From positions 1,149,429-1,213,428 of the forward strand of contig VXAZ01001749.1 of assembly GCA_013399875.1 (NCBI GenBank): 64,000 nt of DNA. The letters run 5' to 3'. The position numbers and the translations under genes are program-made. The stretch is from Gymnorhina tibicen (lineage: Eukaryota > Chordata > Aves > Passeriformes > Artamidae). Below the pieces are notes generated by a model. It was not told the DNA's origin. It made no database searches and worked only from the letters and a program-made list of their open reading frames with translations. Numbering within the stretch: position 1 is the stretch's first letter; each line of letters starts with the position of its first letter. Below, piece by piece: positions 37,600 through 51,800 of the stretch.

Positions 37600-40500
37600 G
37601 GTAATACTGTGGAAAATTTGTAGTTAACTGCAATCAACAAATTGCTTTTAAATTTAGGTTGATAATTTGTCATATTGAACTTACACAGTTTGTGCACTCC
37701 TGCACTATCACCTGGAGAAACATCCCTCTAGAAGGACTTGGCTGCACATGCTTTCACTCTTGCCTGATTACAGTTCATTGTTTTAATCCATAAACTGGTT
37801 GTGCTGAGTGAGGTCCATTTTTGAGATATTTAATTGTAAACAAACAATAACAGGTACAGGATCTAGGATAAGAGTCTGTGGACCTAGTCATTAGTAAAAG
37901 CACTTCCTGGGGGAAAGATTATCAACTCTATTAAATACTCTATTATTTAACCCCAGTGATTTTTGTTTACAAAAAAGAGACTGTCTAAAAATAGATACAA
38001 AAGGCTGCAGATATTAAAGCCCTATCATGCAACTATGTTCATGATAAAATACAGTATTTATGGTCGCCACCAGCCAGGAGCAGGGACTCCAGTCCCAACC
38101 ACTTCACCTTGGCAAGCCTGTCACCAGCCTTTACAAAGCCTTTGGAAGGTGCCAGGAAATGGCACAATATGGATCAAATTTGCACCCTGAAGAGTCTGTT
38201 TGCCCTGTGCCAACAGCAAAGAGATCACCCAGCAAACCACCAAGGAAGAGAAGACTGAATTAACCACAGCATAACAACAGTTTTCCAAAAAGGATGAGCA
38301 TAAGCCACAGCTTGACAAAACTTCAGAACCATTTCGAGGAGAAAGCATTTTTCACAGCTATTGCCACCAAATCAGACAGTGCAAACGTGACCAGCCTATC
38401 CTCATCCCGTCACCCAGTGTGGCCTCACTGGTCACAGCCTCACCCAGGAACAGGCTGCAGACACTTCTCCAGTGTGACACCCACAAATGAAGAGACATTT
38501 TATAACACAAACTCTTGAAAGCACAAAGATTAAAGTATAGCACTTCTGCCAACTGCATTTATTTCTAGTCCATGGATACCACTTGGGGAATATTCTTCTC
38601 ATATCATCTTTTATTTTCAATTTAAATGAAGCAGCATTACCAGCATGTTAAAGAGTTCATTCATTAGAATTAGAAACTTTCTTATAATACCCTAATACTT
38701 TTTTCTCAATAATAGCTTTTTAAATTCTCTAACTGCATGTTTGTATACATGTACGTACAGTCCCTCCATTTTCAATCCATTATACTGAAGCACAGCACAT
38801 AGCTTTCTTTATTCCAATATTGGCAATTCATGGATTTCCAGTGTGGTTAATTCACCCCTACTGATAAAACTCTCCACGATATTCATTTCACACAGAGAAC
38901 CATCATATTTCATGCACTCACTGCTAAAATCTGGATTTTTTTTTTTAAAGCCTTTGTACATTTTGGATTAATAGAAAGTCTCAAACCCCTAAAGACATTA
39001 GTGTTCAAATGAATAGAAATGGCTTTTTGATCTTAAAATTGCAGCAATTATCATATCCCATAAATTGCAGGAAAATCAAGTGGCTTGAATAAACATTACT
39101 TGCTTCCTCCCAAAAACTGACATCTACCATTTGCCTCATTGAATGCTAAAGCATACAAGAGAAAAGTCTGCTTTTATTCTTCATGTTAAATTAAGTAGAT
39201 CAAGTTTCATTAGTAATTAAAAAACTCAGTTAAGTCTTGATTTTTCAGGAAAAGTAGGAAAATCAGGATTAAGTCTAATTTGTTACCATCAATAAGACAA
39301 GTAAAAAATGCATACTTTTTAGAATTGCAAAGCTCAGGGATGAAGTCCCTCAGGCCTTAATTTCCCAGATATCAAAGACTCTTAGGAATTTCAATAATGG
39401 CTATTAAATCATCTCATAGTACTTCTCCACAAGCATAGAACCGTTCTCCTATAATGCCGTGTCGGTTTTAACCCCTAAATTTTAAAAATACAAGGCCTAA
39501 CAGACTAGAAATATATTGATTGCACATCGTAGTCTCAGAAACTTTCTCACAGTCATGGTTTCTGCTGATGCTTTTTCTCCCTCCCCATTGTGTCTTATTA
39601 CTCTCCACCACATTGCTTTTCATTACTTGATAGAAGTCTCTTTTCTTTTTGAACATTCCATAGCAATCTATCATTGTCTAAGGCAGAATGGGTGTAAGCT
39701 ATATCCTCTCCTCAAAGAATAACCTCAGTGCTTCCTTTGATAGTGGCATTCACATTGATATCATCATGACAGTATTTATGACAACAGTGTCAGGGACAGA
39801 ACAACGTTCTCCTCCTTCATGATTGCTGAAGTGGAAGAAGTTAGACACCAGAGATTGAGTCCAAGTGCCGGGTGCTCTCAAACAAGCAACAAATACAGAT
39901 TGGTTTTGGCTTGACATCACTACATTACATGGTCCAAAACCATAATTAGTTGATCAAATCACATGACAAGTTTGTTTATTCACCATCTGTCAGCACCTCT
40001 AGGTAGTCACCTTCTTCCAGAAGAATATCTCTGCCTATATTCTTGCTTTCCCAGATGTTGTGGTAATTTTTCCTATCTGTATCCTATCCATCAAAGCCAT
40101 GTAACAATCTGCTGGAAGCATACACAGCAGTGTTGGACAAATTTTCCACAAAGCCTTTTGCTATCTGCCGGGAGGCAACAACAGATTTAGCACAATTCAG
40201 CTTAATGATACTAAAACATGCTCTTCCAGCTGAAATGCTCAAAGACACACTCTGAGCATTATGAATTGTTTGGGAAGGCTGAAAAAAACTTGGAGATTCT
40301 CATTATTCTAGCTTCTGTTCTTCTGAAGACTCACTGCCCTTCCAATGTCTATAAAGGGCATCTATCTTTCGTCAATGGGCTTGAAGAAAGAGAAGGGAAA
40401 ACAGGGATACTGCATGGGAAAAAAAAATATCGTCCTTTCCTCCCACTGCAAAAGGAGTGATGAGTAAGTTTTTTCTCCCCTTCCCCACTAGTATTTACAG

Positions 40501-43500
40501 AGCACATGGGGCAGTGTTCTCACAGCCCTTCCAGAAGAGATGCAACAGCAATAAGACAATTGTTTACAGACCTGAATGCTAAAAAGGAAGAGCACAAGTA
40601 CATAGGAATAGAAATTCAATGCAGATGGCTAACTGGAGAAGCCTGTCAGCAAAGTAAGGAGGCGAACACTTGCCCTTGAAGAAGAAGAAGTTCAAGAAAA
40701 AGTTGGTTTAAGCATCCCTTAAAAAGATATACTAAAATAGTGTTTATTAAGGTAATATTTCTGATTTTTCAGAAATGTTTCAATAACTGTCAGCTCTTAA
40801 ATTGAAATTATATTTGTGTTAATACTTCAAATATTCTTTTATGTTCAAGAGCAGAACAAATGCTTTTGATTGAATCAAAAACATTTGGGAAGTTTTCATT
40901 CTGTCTTCGGCAAAGAAAAATATAAGAAGGAAAATGTTGTTTCTACTCCACTTGCTTAAGCAGCACACATGACTATGGTTGTTAAGCTCACCACCCAACA
41001 TTACTTTATAAGGTTTGACCAGGATTTTTGCTAGTTTTGTCTCAGTTCCTGATTTTTTCAGTCAGCAGATTTCTCTACATAGATATTTTAATAGGTCTCT
41101 TTTCATGTCTAACATTTCCTGGCTTTTCAGCCTTAGCTTTGCAAGCAGGGATACAGGGCATCAAAGGAACAGCTGAAGCACCAAAAATAAGCAAGCAAGA
41201 GAAGGCACCACCCTACATGACAGGCTCCCCAGCATTTTTATGCTTATGTTTCCACAATTTCAATTCAACATATTGAACAAAAAAAAGATCATCAAACAGC
41301 TACAAACTTTTACTTTCTGACACCAATATGGTTTGTTAACAAGAAAGAATTTTTCGAAGGCAAGCATAAATTTGATTGGCAAAAATGTGATTTCTGCTCA
41401 GCTAGTTTTTTTAAAAATAATATAAAGAATTAATTTAAATTAAAATTCAGTGTTTCAAGTTGTAAAGCTCAACATAAGTGAAAGGATTAGACATAAGACT
41501 TTCTAATATCAGTTCAATGTATCAAAGATAATGTGTATGGCAGGAAGCATTCTGGCACATCAAAGAAAAATAAGTTACAGATGTCTCTTGTAATATTTAT
41601 CAACTTCTCAATCTAACATACTTCATACACATGTATCTCTTGCACTATTTGGAAATCTTCATAATCCATCTTTTCCTTGATTAATATTCAGCAGTGCAGA
41701 AAGGAAAGTTCATGGGATTTAGCCCCCCCGGCCACGTCAGCTCTTGGTTTGTCCCTCTGCACTGTTCCTTTTCTACATTCAGATACACTCAAAACCTTTT
41801 TATTAATTACTTATATTTTATTTTTTAGCATGTATCACTGACTACATAGATTTTCTAGTTGTTTTAGTTTTCTACTTCTTTAATGTTCATTTAGCACAGT
41901 ACATGTACATGTAACAATCCTTCATCAAAAAGCAAGAAATATTCCTAGGCTAATTTTTTTAAGTTCTTTCCTGTAGAACCCTATATCCAATCCGCCCAGC
42001 CACTCCATTCCCCTACACAAACCTGGCAATACTGCCAATGTTCCAACACCTGTATTTTCAAACCTCATTCACTCTCCTACCAGGACTATGTGCAGTAATG
42101 CACATATAATCAACAGTAAATACTTAAACCTTAGCAAGGTGAGGCAGTATCTATCAGAGAGATGAAAAATATATGGAAGCATGTTAGGGTGGTGTAGGTT
42201 CCCAATCATTTGTGATTTACTTCCTTTTATGAATTACAATGAGAGTGTTTGGGATTTATGTTTTCACTTTTAACTCCAAGCACTCTTAACCAAATTTTGA
42301 CTAAATTTTTGCTTGTTAGAATATGAACTCAAAAATGTTCTCTGTTAGTTTCTCATTAATTTCTCTTAGTTTATCCCATTAAACAACTACACTTTAACGC
42401 ACTTAAAATAAGAAGTTAGATAAACAATTCAGAGTCCAGCAGATTCTTATGGGGTCACTGTGTGTCATACAAACACCTGCCAAACATATGCTTTGAGAGA
42501 AACTTTTAATTCTCAGTTTATTTATTGGTAATAGTACTGTGAAAGAGCTGCACAGAAAAGCAGCATAAAGTCTGTTGAGAGGTGACTTCAGGGTTGCCAT
42601 GGAAATTTGTCTGTGAGCATTCCTCTGTGTGTATTTGAGTGTCAAAAGATTCTGCATTGGGCAAATTTAGCAGATAAGGAGTCTGCTTTAGGCTGAAGAA
42701 GCTTGGAGAAAAAGCCTGCATCCCACAGCCAAATCATGCAAAGAAGGTGCTGCTAGCAATGTCCTTAAACTTCGGTGAGCATCTTACACCTATGAATAAC
42801 TGATGTGTAAAGCCAAGAGCACTGGATAACCCTCACTCAGCCAGAGCAGTCTGGTTGATGGTGACTTCAGCCTCAGGCTGGGCTGTGTGTGCTGAGCACC
42901 CACTGGAGCTCAGAGCACTCGCATCACTGACCAGGAACACAGCCTCAGCCCCAGTGCTAATACAAGTGTAAAATGGGAAAACAATTAAAAACCACCGCCT
43001 TTCAAAGAGCTGACATGTAGAAAGCTTCTTAATGCAGAACTCTCTTACTGTACTTTTTGTTTGAGCCCTCCAAAATGGCCCTGCTCTGCGTCGTAGTTCT
43101 GATTAGAAATATGAATTTAACTGTTACTTATGAGTCTAGATACATAAGCCTTGCACCTTACAAGTTGTTCCTTTGACAAGTCTTTGCTTCTAAATAACTC
43201 AGAATATTTCTTATAGAAGAAAGCATAAGCAGAAGATTTTCACAAAGGGACAATGAGAGTAAGGAATTTGGCAAAGAACTAGAGTTTCCTTACCACCTTT
43301 CTGGCAATCTGTTATTTCTAAGCAAACCTTAACAATCTGCTTTTGTTCAGAAACTTGCTTTCAGTAGAAAAAAGACCTCATATTAAAATGGAAACATATT
43401 GCAAGAAGAGGTTGCTTTGAGTAACATTTCCTACAGGTGACTTGTTTAAATGAATTCTCACCTTATGATAAGCTTAAAACATTTCAACTTTATCCTTTTG

Positions 43501-46500
43501 GTTAAGTTTACTTTAACGTTTCTAAAAACTAAAACATATTCCAGTTGAGAAACACTCACACTTTGTATGAAAGATGAAATTCATCAGCAGGAGATATTTT
43601 CATACTAGAGAAATTATACTTTCAAGCCACAGAAATTAAACTTTCCTTATGATCTACTTATTGTATTTTCCTGAACGCAATTGAAATTGACCTAAGTTTA
43701 TGTTGTGGAAACAATCAGATTCAAACTTTTAATTCTGAATTATTTCCAACTATTTTATTTTTTTAATAAAGAGAACTTTTATAGGTTAGTATTGCTATGT
43801 CCTACCAAGTTCTCTCCCTAAACTGTATTAGAAAGCATTCTACAATGATATTATCACATGATAAAGATATACCGTATTTTATAGTTCAGGATATTTACTC
43901 TTAATTCACGTATAAGAAATGTCACTGAAGGCCTGACAACACTGGGCAGGTTTTACAAATATAAAAGGGGTGTTCATTTGTGTGTGAGCACACACAGCTC
44001 CATACATACCTTTAGCAAATACGGAATTGTGGTGGGGTGATCCTGGCTGGATACAAGGTGTCACCAAAGCTGCTCTTCAGAGCAGGTTAAAAACATTGTA
44101 ATCATAACTGACAGGTCTGAGAATGTTTTTAAGTTCAAGTTACAAGCACTAGAAGAAAAGGAGTTTGTGACAGAAATGCTGAAAAACCATTATGGCCATT
44201 CTAAACACAACAGTATAATTATGTTCTGTGATTGCCAGCTGTTTCAAAGACTTGCCACCCAGAACAAAACTCTGATTTCTAGCTGGCAACAGTCAATCAG
44301 AATTCCAGATTATAGAAAATTCCTACAAGATGCTATTATCTATACAGCCACAGAGAGAAGGTGTCAGGGAATCAATTCATATAATATGCCAGCTTAATAA
44401 AATTTGCATGCAAAATTTATGAATACAGTAATATTCCCTTATATTGTAAGTTATTAATGGTCAATTTAATGACTATCTACAGCTGAAGTGCTCTGGTTCT
44501 GTATGATATTTTAATCATCCTTAGGCATTTATTTAAATGCATTTCATTTTATAGCCATCAGCTCCTCACAGACAAGACAGCCATTACATTCATATGGAGA
44601 CATGTGAGGTAGCTACTAATTCTGTCTTTAAGCTGTTATTGATCCCTTAAAATTTACTACATCAGGAACAGAACTACATATGCCATTACAACAGTACTTG
44701 TTCTAGTGCCTAAACTAGACTAAAAAGATATTTATACATAGAGAAGTACTCTATGTGTAATCATTCTAGTATCTCTTTATGTTTACAGTACACAGCCCTA
44801 CATTGCTGGAAAATCAACATACCCTGAAGATGAAGAAAAAAGGTTGAATTCAAATACCAGTATCCTTAAGATGAAGCAGTGTTCTCCTTACACCATATTT
44901 ACATCAAAACAACAGTCTTGTTAAAAGCTTATTTTTAATTCTAGTGAAGGTATTATTCAAAAGTCCATTTTGTTGCTTCTATATAGAAATAGTCATGAAT
45001 ATAAATAGCCTCATAATAAGTATGTGAAACTTGTACTTGGATCTATGGTCAGGCAGGATGGAAAACAAAAGAAAGCAAGTCCTAGGAGACTGGAGATTTT
45101 CTTTATTATACAGGAAAACAGTATCTTTTAGATCAAATCTGATTATCATTCCGTTAAACCCTCTATAAGAGACCTGAGAATCCCTACAAGCCAGCAGAAA
45201 AGACTGAGACTCCAAGATGGAACAAAGCAGTTGTTAACAATTGAAGTGCAAAGTATGTACTAAACACAGTCCCTGACTCCAATAACAGCCATAAAAATTG
45301 ATGAGATGAAATTTCCACCCTACTATTTTTTGAGGCAACTAGTAATCATTAAATTAGTGCTTTTCTTTTTGTTTGCTGTTTGTTTGGCCTGTATAACCAA
45401 AGGAAAAGCAGTTGAGAGACTCTGCACAGAGATAAAGGACAGCACATATGCATAATTAGTCCTCTTTCAAGTAAAGTCTATAGCAGATATATCCTCCTAT
45501 GGAAAACCCGAGTCACCTACGCAGGAAAGGTTAAAAGACTAAATCTCATGTTTATTTTCCATATCATAACTCAGTTTCTCTTATCATTCAGTTTGAGATA
45601 AATATAACCCTCACAGAATTTAGATCTGCTCCTATAATTGTAATGGCTCACAAAGCTATTTCTACTTCAATACATCTTATGAATACAGGTAACTATAATT
45701 CATTAAAATGCATTTTAATCCATTTCAATTTTTCCCATGTCATCAAGCAAGGTAACATATGCACAAGCATTGGACTAAAGCAACAAACTAACCTGAGAAC
45801 AGAATCAGCTAAATTATATTGTACTAGTGCTGCAGCTTCTTGAAAATAAAACACGTCTGATCAACAATACCAGGAGTATCTGAATATATGAATTACATTC
45901 TCAGATGTATATTAAGCTATAGGGTGATTACAATATTATATGCTTAGTAAAATATTTCAAAGGCTTCAAGAGATATATGGTTCTTAAATAGGAAGACATT
46001 CTTCATTTCTATTTTACTAATGATACAATAAACAAAGGGTTTGAAAAACAGTGAAAGTAATTTAAGAACCCACCCAAACTCAAACTGTTTTTGTATGGAT
46101 CTATGCCTCAGGGAATCAGTTTAGTGTAATTTCTCTACTGTCTAATAAAAGGCAATACCCTGTAAAATCTTCATTTTGGGTCACCATTAGTATCTCTCCT
46201 CCACTCTGCCACCTACTTGCTTTTGACATACAATCTGCCCCTCTGCCAAATCTGGCAGGGAATTAACTTTTCCAGCCTAAAGATAAAGTATAAAATGTAA
46301 ATGTTATCATGATACACACATGATAAATGTTCATATCCAAAATCCTTTATGCTTCTTTCCTTGCAAATTTAGTCCAAACTGGAAACCTCAGTTAGGAAAG
46401 ACAGTTGAATCTATGAAAAAACCCCACACATACATCATTCCTTTTATTTAGAATAAATTATAAATGTGTAACCAAAGACAGTAACATGTAATAATGTCTT

Positions 46501-48426
46501 ATTATGATTTCATAAAGCTTTAAAATTATATTTTTGCTATATAAATACAGCATCTGCTCCTAGAAAGTTCTACTCAAAGCTAGTTTTATTAAGTGACCTC
46601 ATTTGAATAAGGAGAAAGACCTTAAATTAATAAGGACTATTCACAACAGTACACAGAGGTCAAATCAGCACCACCTTGACTGGTCTTCTGTTTGTTTTAT
46701 TCTGTCTGTAAGCTAAGTGCAATAAAATAACAGAACATGATATTGAAAATCACATAGGAATTTGTTTATGTTGTACACGTGACTCGGTCAGTGCCCTTGG
46801 CTCTGGCCTGCAGCTTGCTGGCACAAGGATTTTTCTTCTGGAACTGCTTTGCAAGCCAGGATCCTCTGTATTCAGAGGAGCAACACACTTTGTATATGCA
46901 CAACATTCAACTTGGAAGCATCTGATAAACATTGTCCCCATTCTGCCACCAAGCCACACCACTGCTGCAGCTGCAGCCCCCCAGGCATGTAAGGCACTGC
47001 CCACCCAGCTGCTGGGGGGATGAAGAGCTGGCAAACCCCATCAAAGTTTTGTAATTGTATCCCAGTGCTTTAAAAAGGAAAAAAATATGGCAACAATAAC
47101 TTCTCTCTCATTGACAGACTTTCCTAATCTGTACACCTCACCATCTTTTGCATATCCAAGGATAGGCTACTTTTCAGCTCCCTGGTAATAACACATACCT
47201 CAAATCATACACGCCATGTTCAAGGTTCCCATTTCCTGCTTGAGCAGTCATTTGACAACTTGTGAAGTGGGAGTTCTGGTGAGATTGAAAACCTGTTGAC
47301 TGAGGTAGCAGCCCAGAGCAGCAGGGAGCAAAAGAATACTCAGATTTTAACGCCCCGAAAATAGGTACTGGATATCAACTGGCCTTCTGTCAACCCATTC
47401 AAGCACATTTACATTGTAGAGGCACTTAAGAGAAAATATCCTTCCCCATAAATTCCCAAGCTGCCAACTTCAGCTGGGTTTTAAGACTTGCGCATCATGA
47501 ACAAAAAGTAAATTAGAGCATTAGGATTGCAATTTAGGTTTAATATACAAATCAAGAAGCACTCCAAATTACTGTCAGTGTATCTACAGGGGGGGAAAAA
47601 GAGAGGGTAAAAAAAGGGATGCTTCCTCTGAGACTGTATAGAGTTTAACAGAAATTGCAAAATTCAACAGGGAAGTAAAATAAAAACCAATTGTACTAAA
47701 TTCCATGCTAAATTTCATTGTATGTGGTTAATCTGTAGGAGTACCTCACCAAGGCAGTAGTTTTAATATCTTCAGACAGCATGTGTTTACCTAGGCAGCT
47801 ATAGAAATTAGGATGGTGGTTAGTCTTAGCTATCTACAATGGTCAATCACATATTTTTAAAGCTTCAAAGTACAGAAGTGCTTGTGCTAGGAAGTGAGCA
47901 GGGACACCTATCCCTGACTAAACCTACCAACACCTAACATATAACCCAAAGGCAAGGCACAATCCTGTCTCAACACTAAAATGACATTAATGTGTGTATC
48001 TCTACAGCACATCATGCAACCACCACCACACATCTTTCCTGATCACTCAGTGTTTGCTCTGCCCTTACCCATACCATGCTGCAGCCACTGACCTGTCTCT
48101 AGACCACCTCTTAGTAATAAAAGCCAAGTTGTGTACAAAATACTCATTATAGACACCACCACCATCACCATCCCAACTCTACGGAAATTCCAGGAATCCT
48201 GAGAAAACTGCCTGTTCTGTGCAGTCAGTTAAATACTTTGCAACTTCATCCTGTTTTCACTGTGAACACCAGCTGCTCCTTCAGGTCCTTCTTAAGCACT
48301 GCTGATACCATGATGATTTTTGCTTTGTCACATAGCCCTCTCATACACCCTTTTCATATACCCTTTCATACAGCTTTGCATGTATCCTTAGTGCTTTTAG
48401 CCCACATAGTTGTAATTCCCTAAGTC
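37600..48426. other. Unique AT-rich non-coding sequence
   Basis: About 10.8 kb with no supported gene. Open frames are under about 95 codons. Somewhat less AT-rich patches occur at about 38060-38500, 42840-42960 and 46785-47035, but their open frames have no domain and disagree between strands. A GTGTGTG/CACACAC inverted pair lies near 43979-43996, and an 8-bp stem-loop at 44736-44756. No retroelement is recognised. Confidence 0.62.
44736..44756. repeat. Short stem-loop: 8-bp arms, 5-base loop
   Basis: ACATAGAG, loop AAGTA, CTCTATGT. Perfect but short, so likely chance. Confidence 0.45.
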
Positions 48427-48642
48427 TGATAACGAGCTTAGACCCAAAGTTCTGTTAAGCCAAGAGACCAAACATCTTGGAAGCCTCGCAGTTGGGTCAG
48501 AAAGCCCCAGACACCAAGGTCCTCTCCAGAACACATTCTGTAAACTAAGATAGGCCCATCCGGGGGGAAGGTTCCTCAAGACGAGGCTTCTCTTGAGCCT
48601 CTCACTGGGGAGTCTTTTGATAGATATGCTGATTTGCAAGGT

Positions 48643-48650
48643 CTATAATT
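48643..48650 (+). promoter_or_regulatory. TATA-like box of the solo LTR
   Basis: CTATAATT lies about 190 bp upstream of the AATAAA signal and downstream of a GAGCCTCTCACTGGG block, the expected place for the LTR core promoter. One or more substitutions from a CTATAAAA-type box are likely. Confidence 0.45.
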
Positions 48651-48699
48651 GCATATGGGAATCATTGGCGGGATGCATTTGGGCTTTTGAGCAGTGCAG

Positions 48700-48800
48700 T
48701 GCATTGTTCAGGGGGGGCACCCTGGTGCATTTTTGGAGTGGGCATCCTGGTGGGCACTTTTGGGTGTGCATTCTCAGTGTGCATTCAGGGGTGCTTTCTA
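48700..48800 (+). repeat. Degenerate GTGCATT / GGGCATCC repeats within the LTR
   Basis: The words GTGCAT, GGGCATCC, GGGCAC and GTGCATTC recur about every 15-20 bases in a G/T-rich strand, after a run of seven G near 48710. It looks like a decayed internal tandem repeat in the R/U5 part of the LTR. Confidence 0.5.
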
Positions 48801-48829
48801 CCTGGATGTGATGCGCCAAAGGATCCTTG

Positions 48830-48835
48830 AATAAA
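48830..48835 (+). terminator. Polyadenylation signal AATAAA of the solo LTR
   Basis: AATAAA in the context CCTTGAATAAATACAGAGG, followed by a T-rich stretch. It fits the R/U5 signal of the LTR. Confidence 0.6.
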
Positions 48836-48889
48836 TACAGAGGTAAAACCCTTTTTTCCCCTCTTAACTGTGTTTGGCTTTTAATTCTA

Positions 48890-51800
48890 AGCTCAGGGAA
48901 AGGCAACAATGCAACTTCCCACTGGAGAGAACAGCATGGTTGGTATCTGCAGGTCAGGGCCAAAACGTAACCTTTGGCATGACTCACATTCAGCAAAAGC
49001 ATGTCATAAAACATTGTTACAGTTTTTGTCCCAACAGGCAAAATGCACTTTCACAGCTCATTCATGTCTCAGGTGTAAGATCTTAATTAACCAAAATCAA
49101 AAGAGGTTACTCAGCATTTATTTCTATAGGCCATAATTCAACAAACTGCAAAGTGCGTGCTCAGCTTTAGGCATGAGTGGCCTGTTCCAAAGTACATGGT
49201 ACTTCCTGATCCAGGCTATCAACTTCTTGAGAGTTTAAGTGATGGGATAACACCTTGTTGTGATTTCAGTTTAAATTCTCTCAGAACAAAGGGCTGGGCT
49301 CTGAATTTAGGCCTCTGAGAATAGAGGGTGAAATTGCAGTTCTACTGTAAAGACTCTATATGGTATTTTTCCTTTCTGCTGAACAAAATTGTCAGCCAGA
49401 AAATAGTGGTTATTGATATATTTTTATGCTGCAAACCCCTGTAATCTAAAGATGGCTTTAATTTTTAGCAGAAGTAAAAGCAGAAGTTAAAACATTACCT
49501 CTAGTAGTTACTCTTAAGACACTTAATACATGACATGACCTATTGAAAGTACTTTTCTGATATTACTGACATTTGTTTAACCTATAACATTAATTCTTTG
49601 TAGCTCAATAAATCTGAGTATCTTCCCCCTGTATCATCAAAATACTGGTACTGACAAAGAAAGTCAATCTGCGGCCCCCACAAAAATAATAGCTTTCCAT
49701 TACATTTGCCATTTCACCTGAATAATTCCTGATAATCATGAATAATGATGTTATTTGACATTCTAATGATATCATGCTGTGCAACTTCAATCCATCAGTC
49801 ACTGTCAGGAAGGTCAAATATTTGTATTCCATTACATTATGCAGAGTTCATTAAACAGTTAAATGACATTATACACCTTAATTATACTTCCAAATGAAAC
49901 TAGCACATATCATTTAGATTTTAGAGTCTGTGTGATGCATCTCCATTTAAAAGAAGGATCATGATCTTGAATATTCACTCATGACAAAGAAATATATTGA
50001 AACTTCAAACAGTAGTTCTTCAGCTCTAGCAAATCCTGATGTGAAGTGAGTTCACTTAATACACCTAAAAACACCACGTTCTTCACACACCAAGTAAGTT
50101 TATCATATTATCTGCTGTTACTATGGGTCACTTAGTGATCCTAACAAGGGCTCAAACACAGGGACAAAACTGCCACAGGAAACTGATTGCTGACTAAAGC
50201 TATCTGGATTCAAAATGAGAATGCAGCATTTATGCAAGGAAACAGACAGAAAAAGAGACGAGAAAACTTGTCAGTAATATTTTCCTCTTCTTGAAAGCAA
50301 TGATTTAAAGTTTATCTCAACACAACTCAAAATCTGCTGCAGTGGATCAAAACCAATATAAGAAAAATGAAAGGAGCATATTCAGCTGTGGGGTTAAAAG
50401 AGTTCTATTTCACTGATACCTAACACTCAAAAACACTACACTCAGCACAGGTTATCAGTGTAAATAGTTACTACCGAACTACTACAGGAAGTAATCTAAA
50501 ATACTTGTTTTGCATGAATACAAGTTTTTTTTTGCTCCCATCAAAACAATTGTGAAGAAAAACAATAAGAGGTTCTTAAGCAGCTATCAGTAGCTATGTA
50601 TTGATTTAAGTGGACTCTTTAAGAAATCATAGTCCTTGTGACTCTACTAAGAATGCCCTTTCTACCACAATGTTCTAAATGAGACACATACACAATAGGC
50701 AGAGAAATGGAAAGATTAATACAAGGAAAAATATGTTTAAAATCTACAAAAAGTACAAGTAGGGACATGACCTTTTTTTGATTGGTGTAGTTTACCAGAT
50801 TACAAAAGGCTTATTAAAATCCAACTTTCCTCTTAGCTACAAATTGGCTGCTTCCTAAATGAGTCTCTGAGTCTAACATTAAAAGACCAAACCAGCCTTT
50901 CTTTCAGATTGTCTTTCATTTATTACAGTATTTTATGTATGGGAAAAGAAGAAAATTTATTAGATTACAGCAATTATGTTCTTCAGTTCTTTATCTAGCT
51001 TGAACCACTGATGGGCAATCTGCTTTTAAGTAATCAAAATCAACTCAGTCATGTATGAAACTGGAGAAGTTCAGCAAAATTTCAAGAATCCTGCTGAACG
51101 TGACCTGAGTAAATTATTTTAGGAGGGTTTCCTTCTCCCTATTAGTCCAGCCTCATACACAAAGCAATGTATGTCTGTTGGCATCCCTAATTTACAGAAA
51201 AATAGCTGAAACAACCAAAAAAATACAACTTTGGAGAATAAATTGAGACATTTTAATTGAGCAAATAACTGCCATCATATACAACTAGCTGATCTAAAGA
51301 GTTTATTTAAGTTTAATTATCTTTCTCTGCTTTCTGAAGAACTGGGAAAAAATACTGTTTTCCTTCACATTACCTATTCTTCACTGTTCTAAATCTCTGG
51401 TAGCTGCCAAAAGGTATTGGAGGGAACTTGCAATAGTCTACCAGTTTCTAAGTTATTCCTTACTCTTTCTCCAGCTTCAGTAAAATTATTTTCCAGTAAA
51501 AAGACATTTTTTCACTTTTTGGAAACTACTTCCAAATGTCTATCGTTTGTGGTATTTTTATAGCCTGACGTGCTCTGAGCTACACTGTCATCTGCAGAGT
51601 CAAACCTAATTAATTACTTCTTTACTTCCTTTTGTCAGTGCCAACTGCACCATCACATCCTTATTACCAAATACTGCACAGTGGTGAAGGCCAGGCCCCG
51701 GGCATCAGTGTCTAACAGAGCAGATTTAAGCCCTAAAGAAAACAGCAGACTGTGTCACATCCTTGGTATTCAGTGTGCCCAGCAGTCCAAGGAAGAGGAC

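Larger units (their letters stand above)
48427..48885 (+). mobile_element. Solo LTR of an avian endogenous retrovirus, a different family from the others
   Basis: Roughly 460 bp with LTR layout on the plus strand: a U3-like part with CTCTCCAGAACA, GGCCCATC and GAGCCTCTCACTGGG blocks, a TATA-like CTATAATT at 48643-48650, a G-rich R-like part with degenerate repeats of GTGCATT/GGGCATCC/GGGCAC, an AATAAA signal at 48830-48835, and a U5-like end with CTCTTAACTGTGTTTGGC. I recognise this block order from bird ERV LTRs, from memory. The exact ends are not fixed: no convincing target-site duplication is visible, and the 5' end is placed by a TG at 48427. No internal retroviral genes flank it. Confidence 0.7.

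Noticed and set aside
38060..38520. Patch with several overlapping 62-75 codon frames just after the CR1
   Set aside because: Frames on both strands overlap and none has a recognisable motif. Possibly old decayed sequence, but nothing supports a call.
46000..46130. Loose resemblance to the ATTTTACAGATGAGGAAAC start of a MIR SINE
   Set aside because: Only scattered short matches. The order and spacing are not convincing compared with the 30000 locus.
46750..47034. Less AT-rich patch with a 94-codon minus-strand frame
   Set aside because: Alanine- and serine-rich translation without a domain, no repeat family recognised, and no support for a gene or pseudogene.
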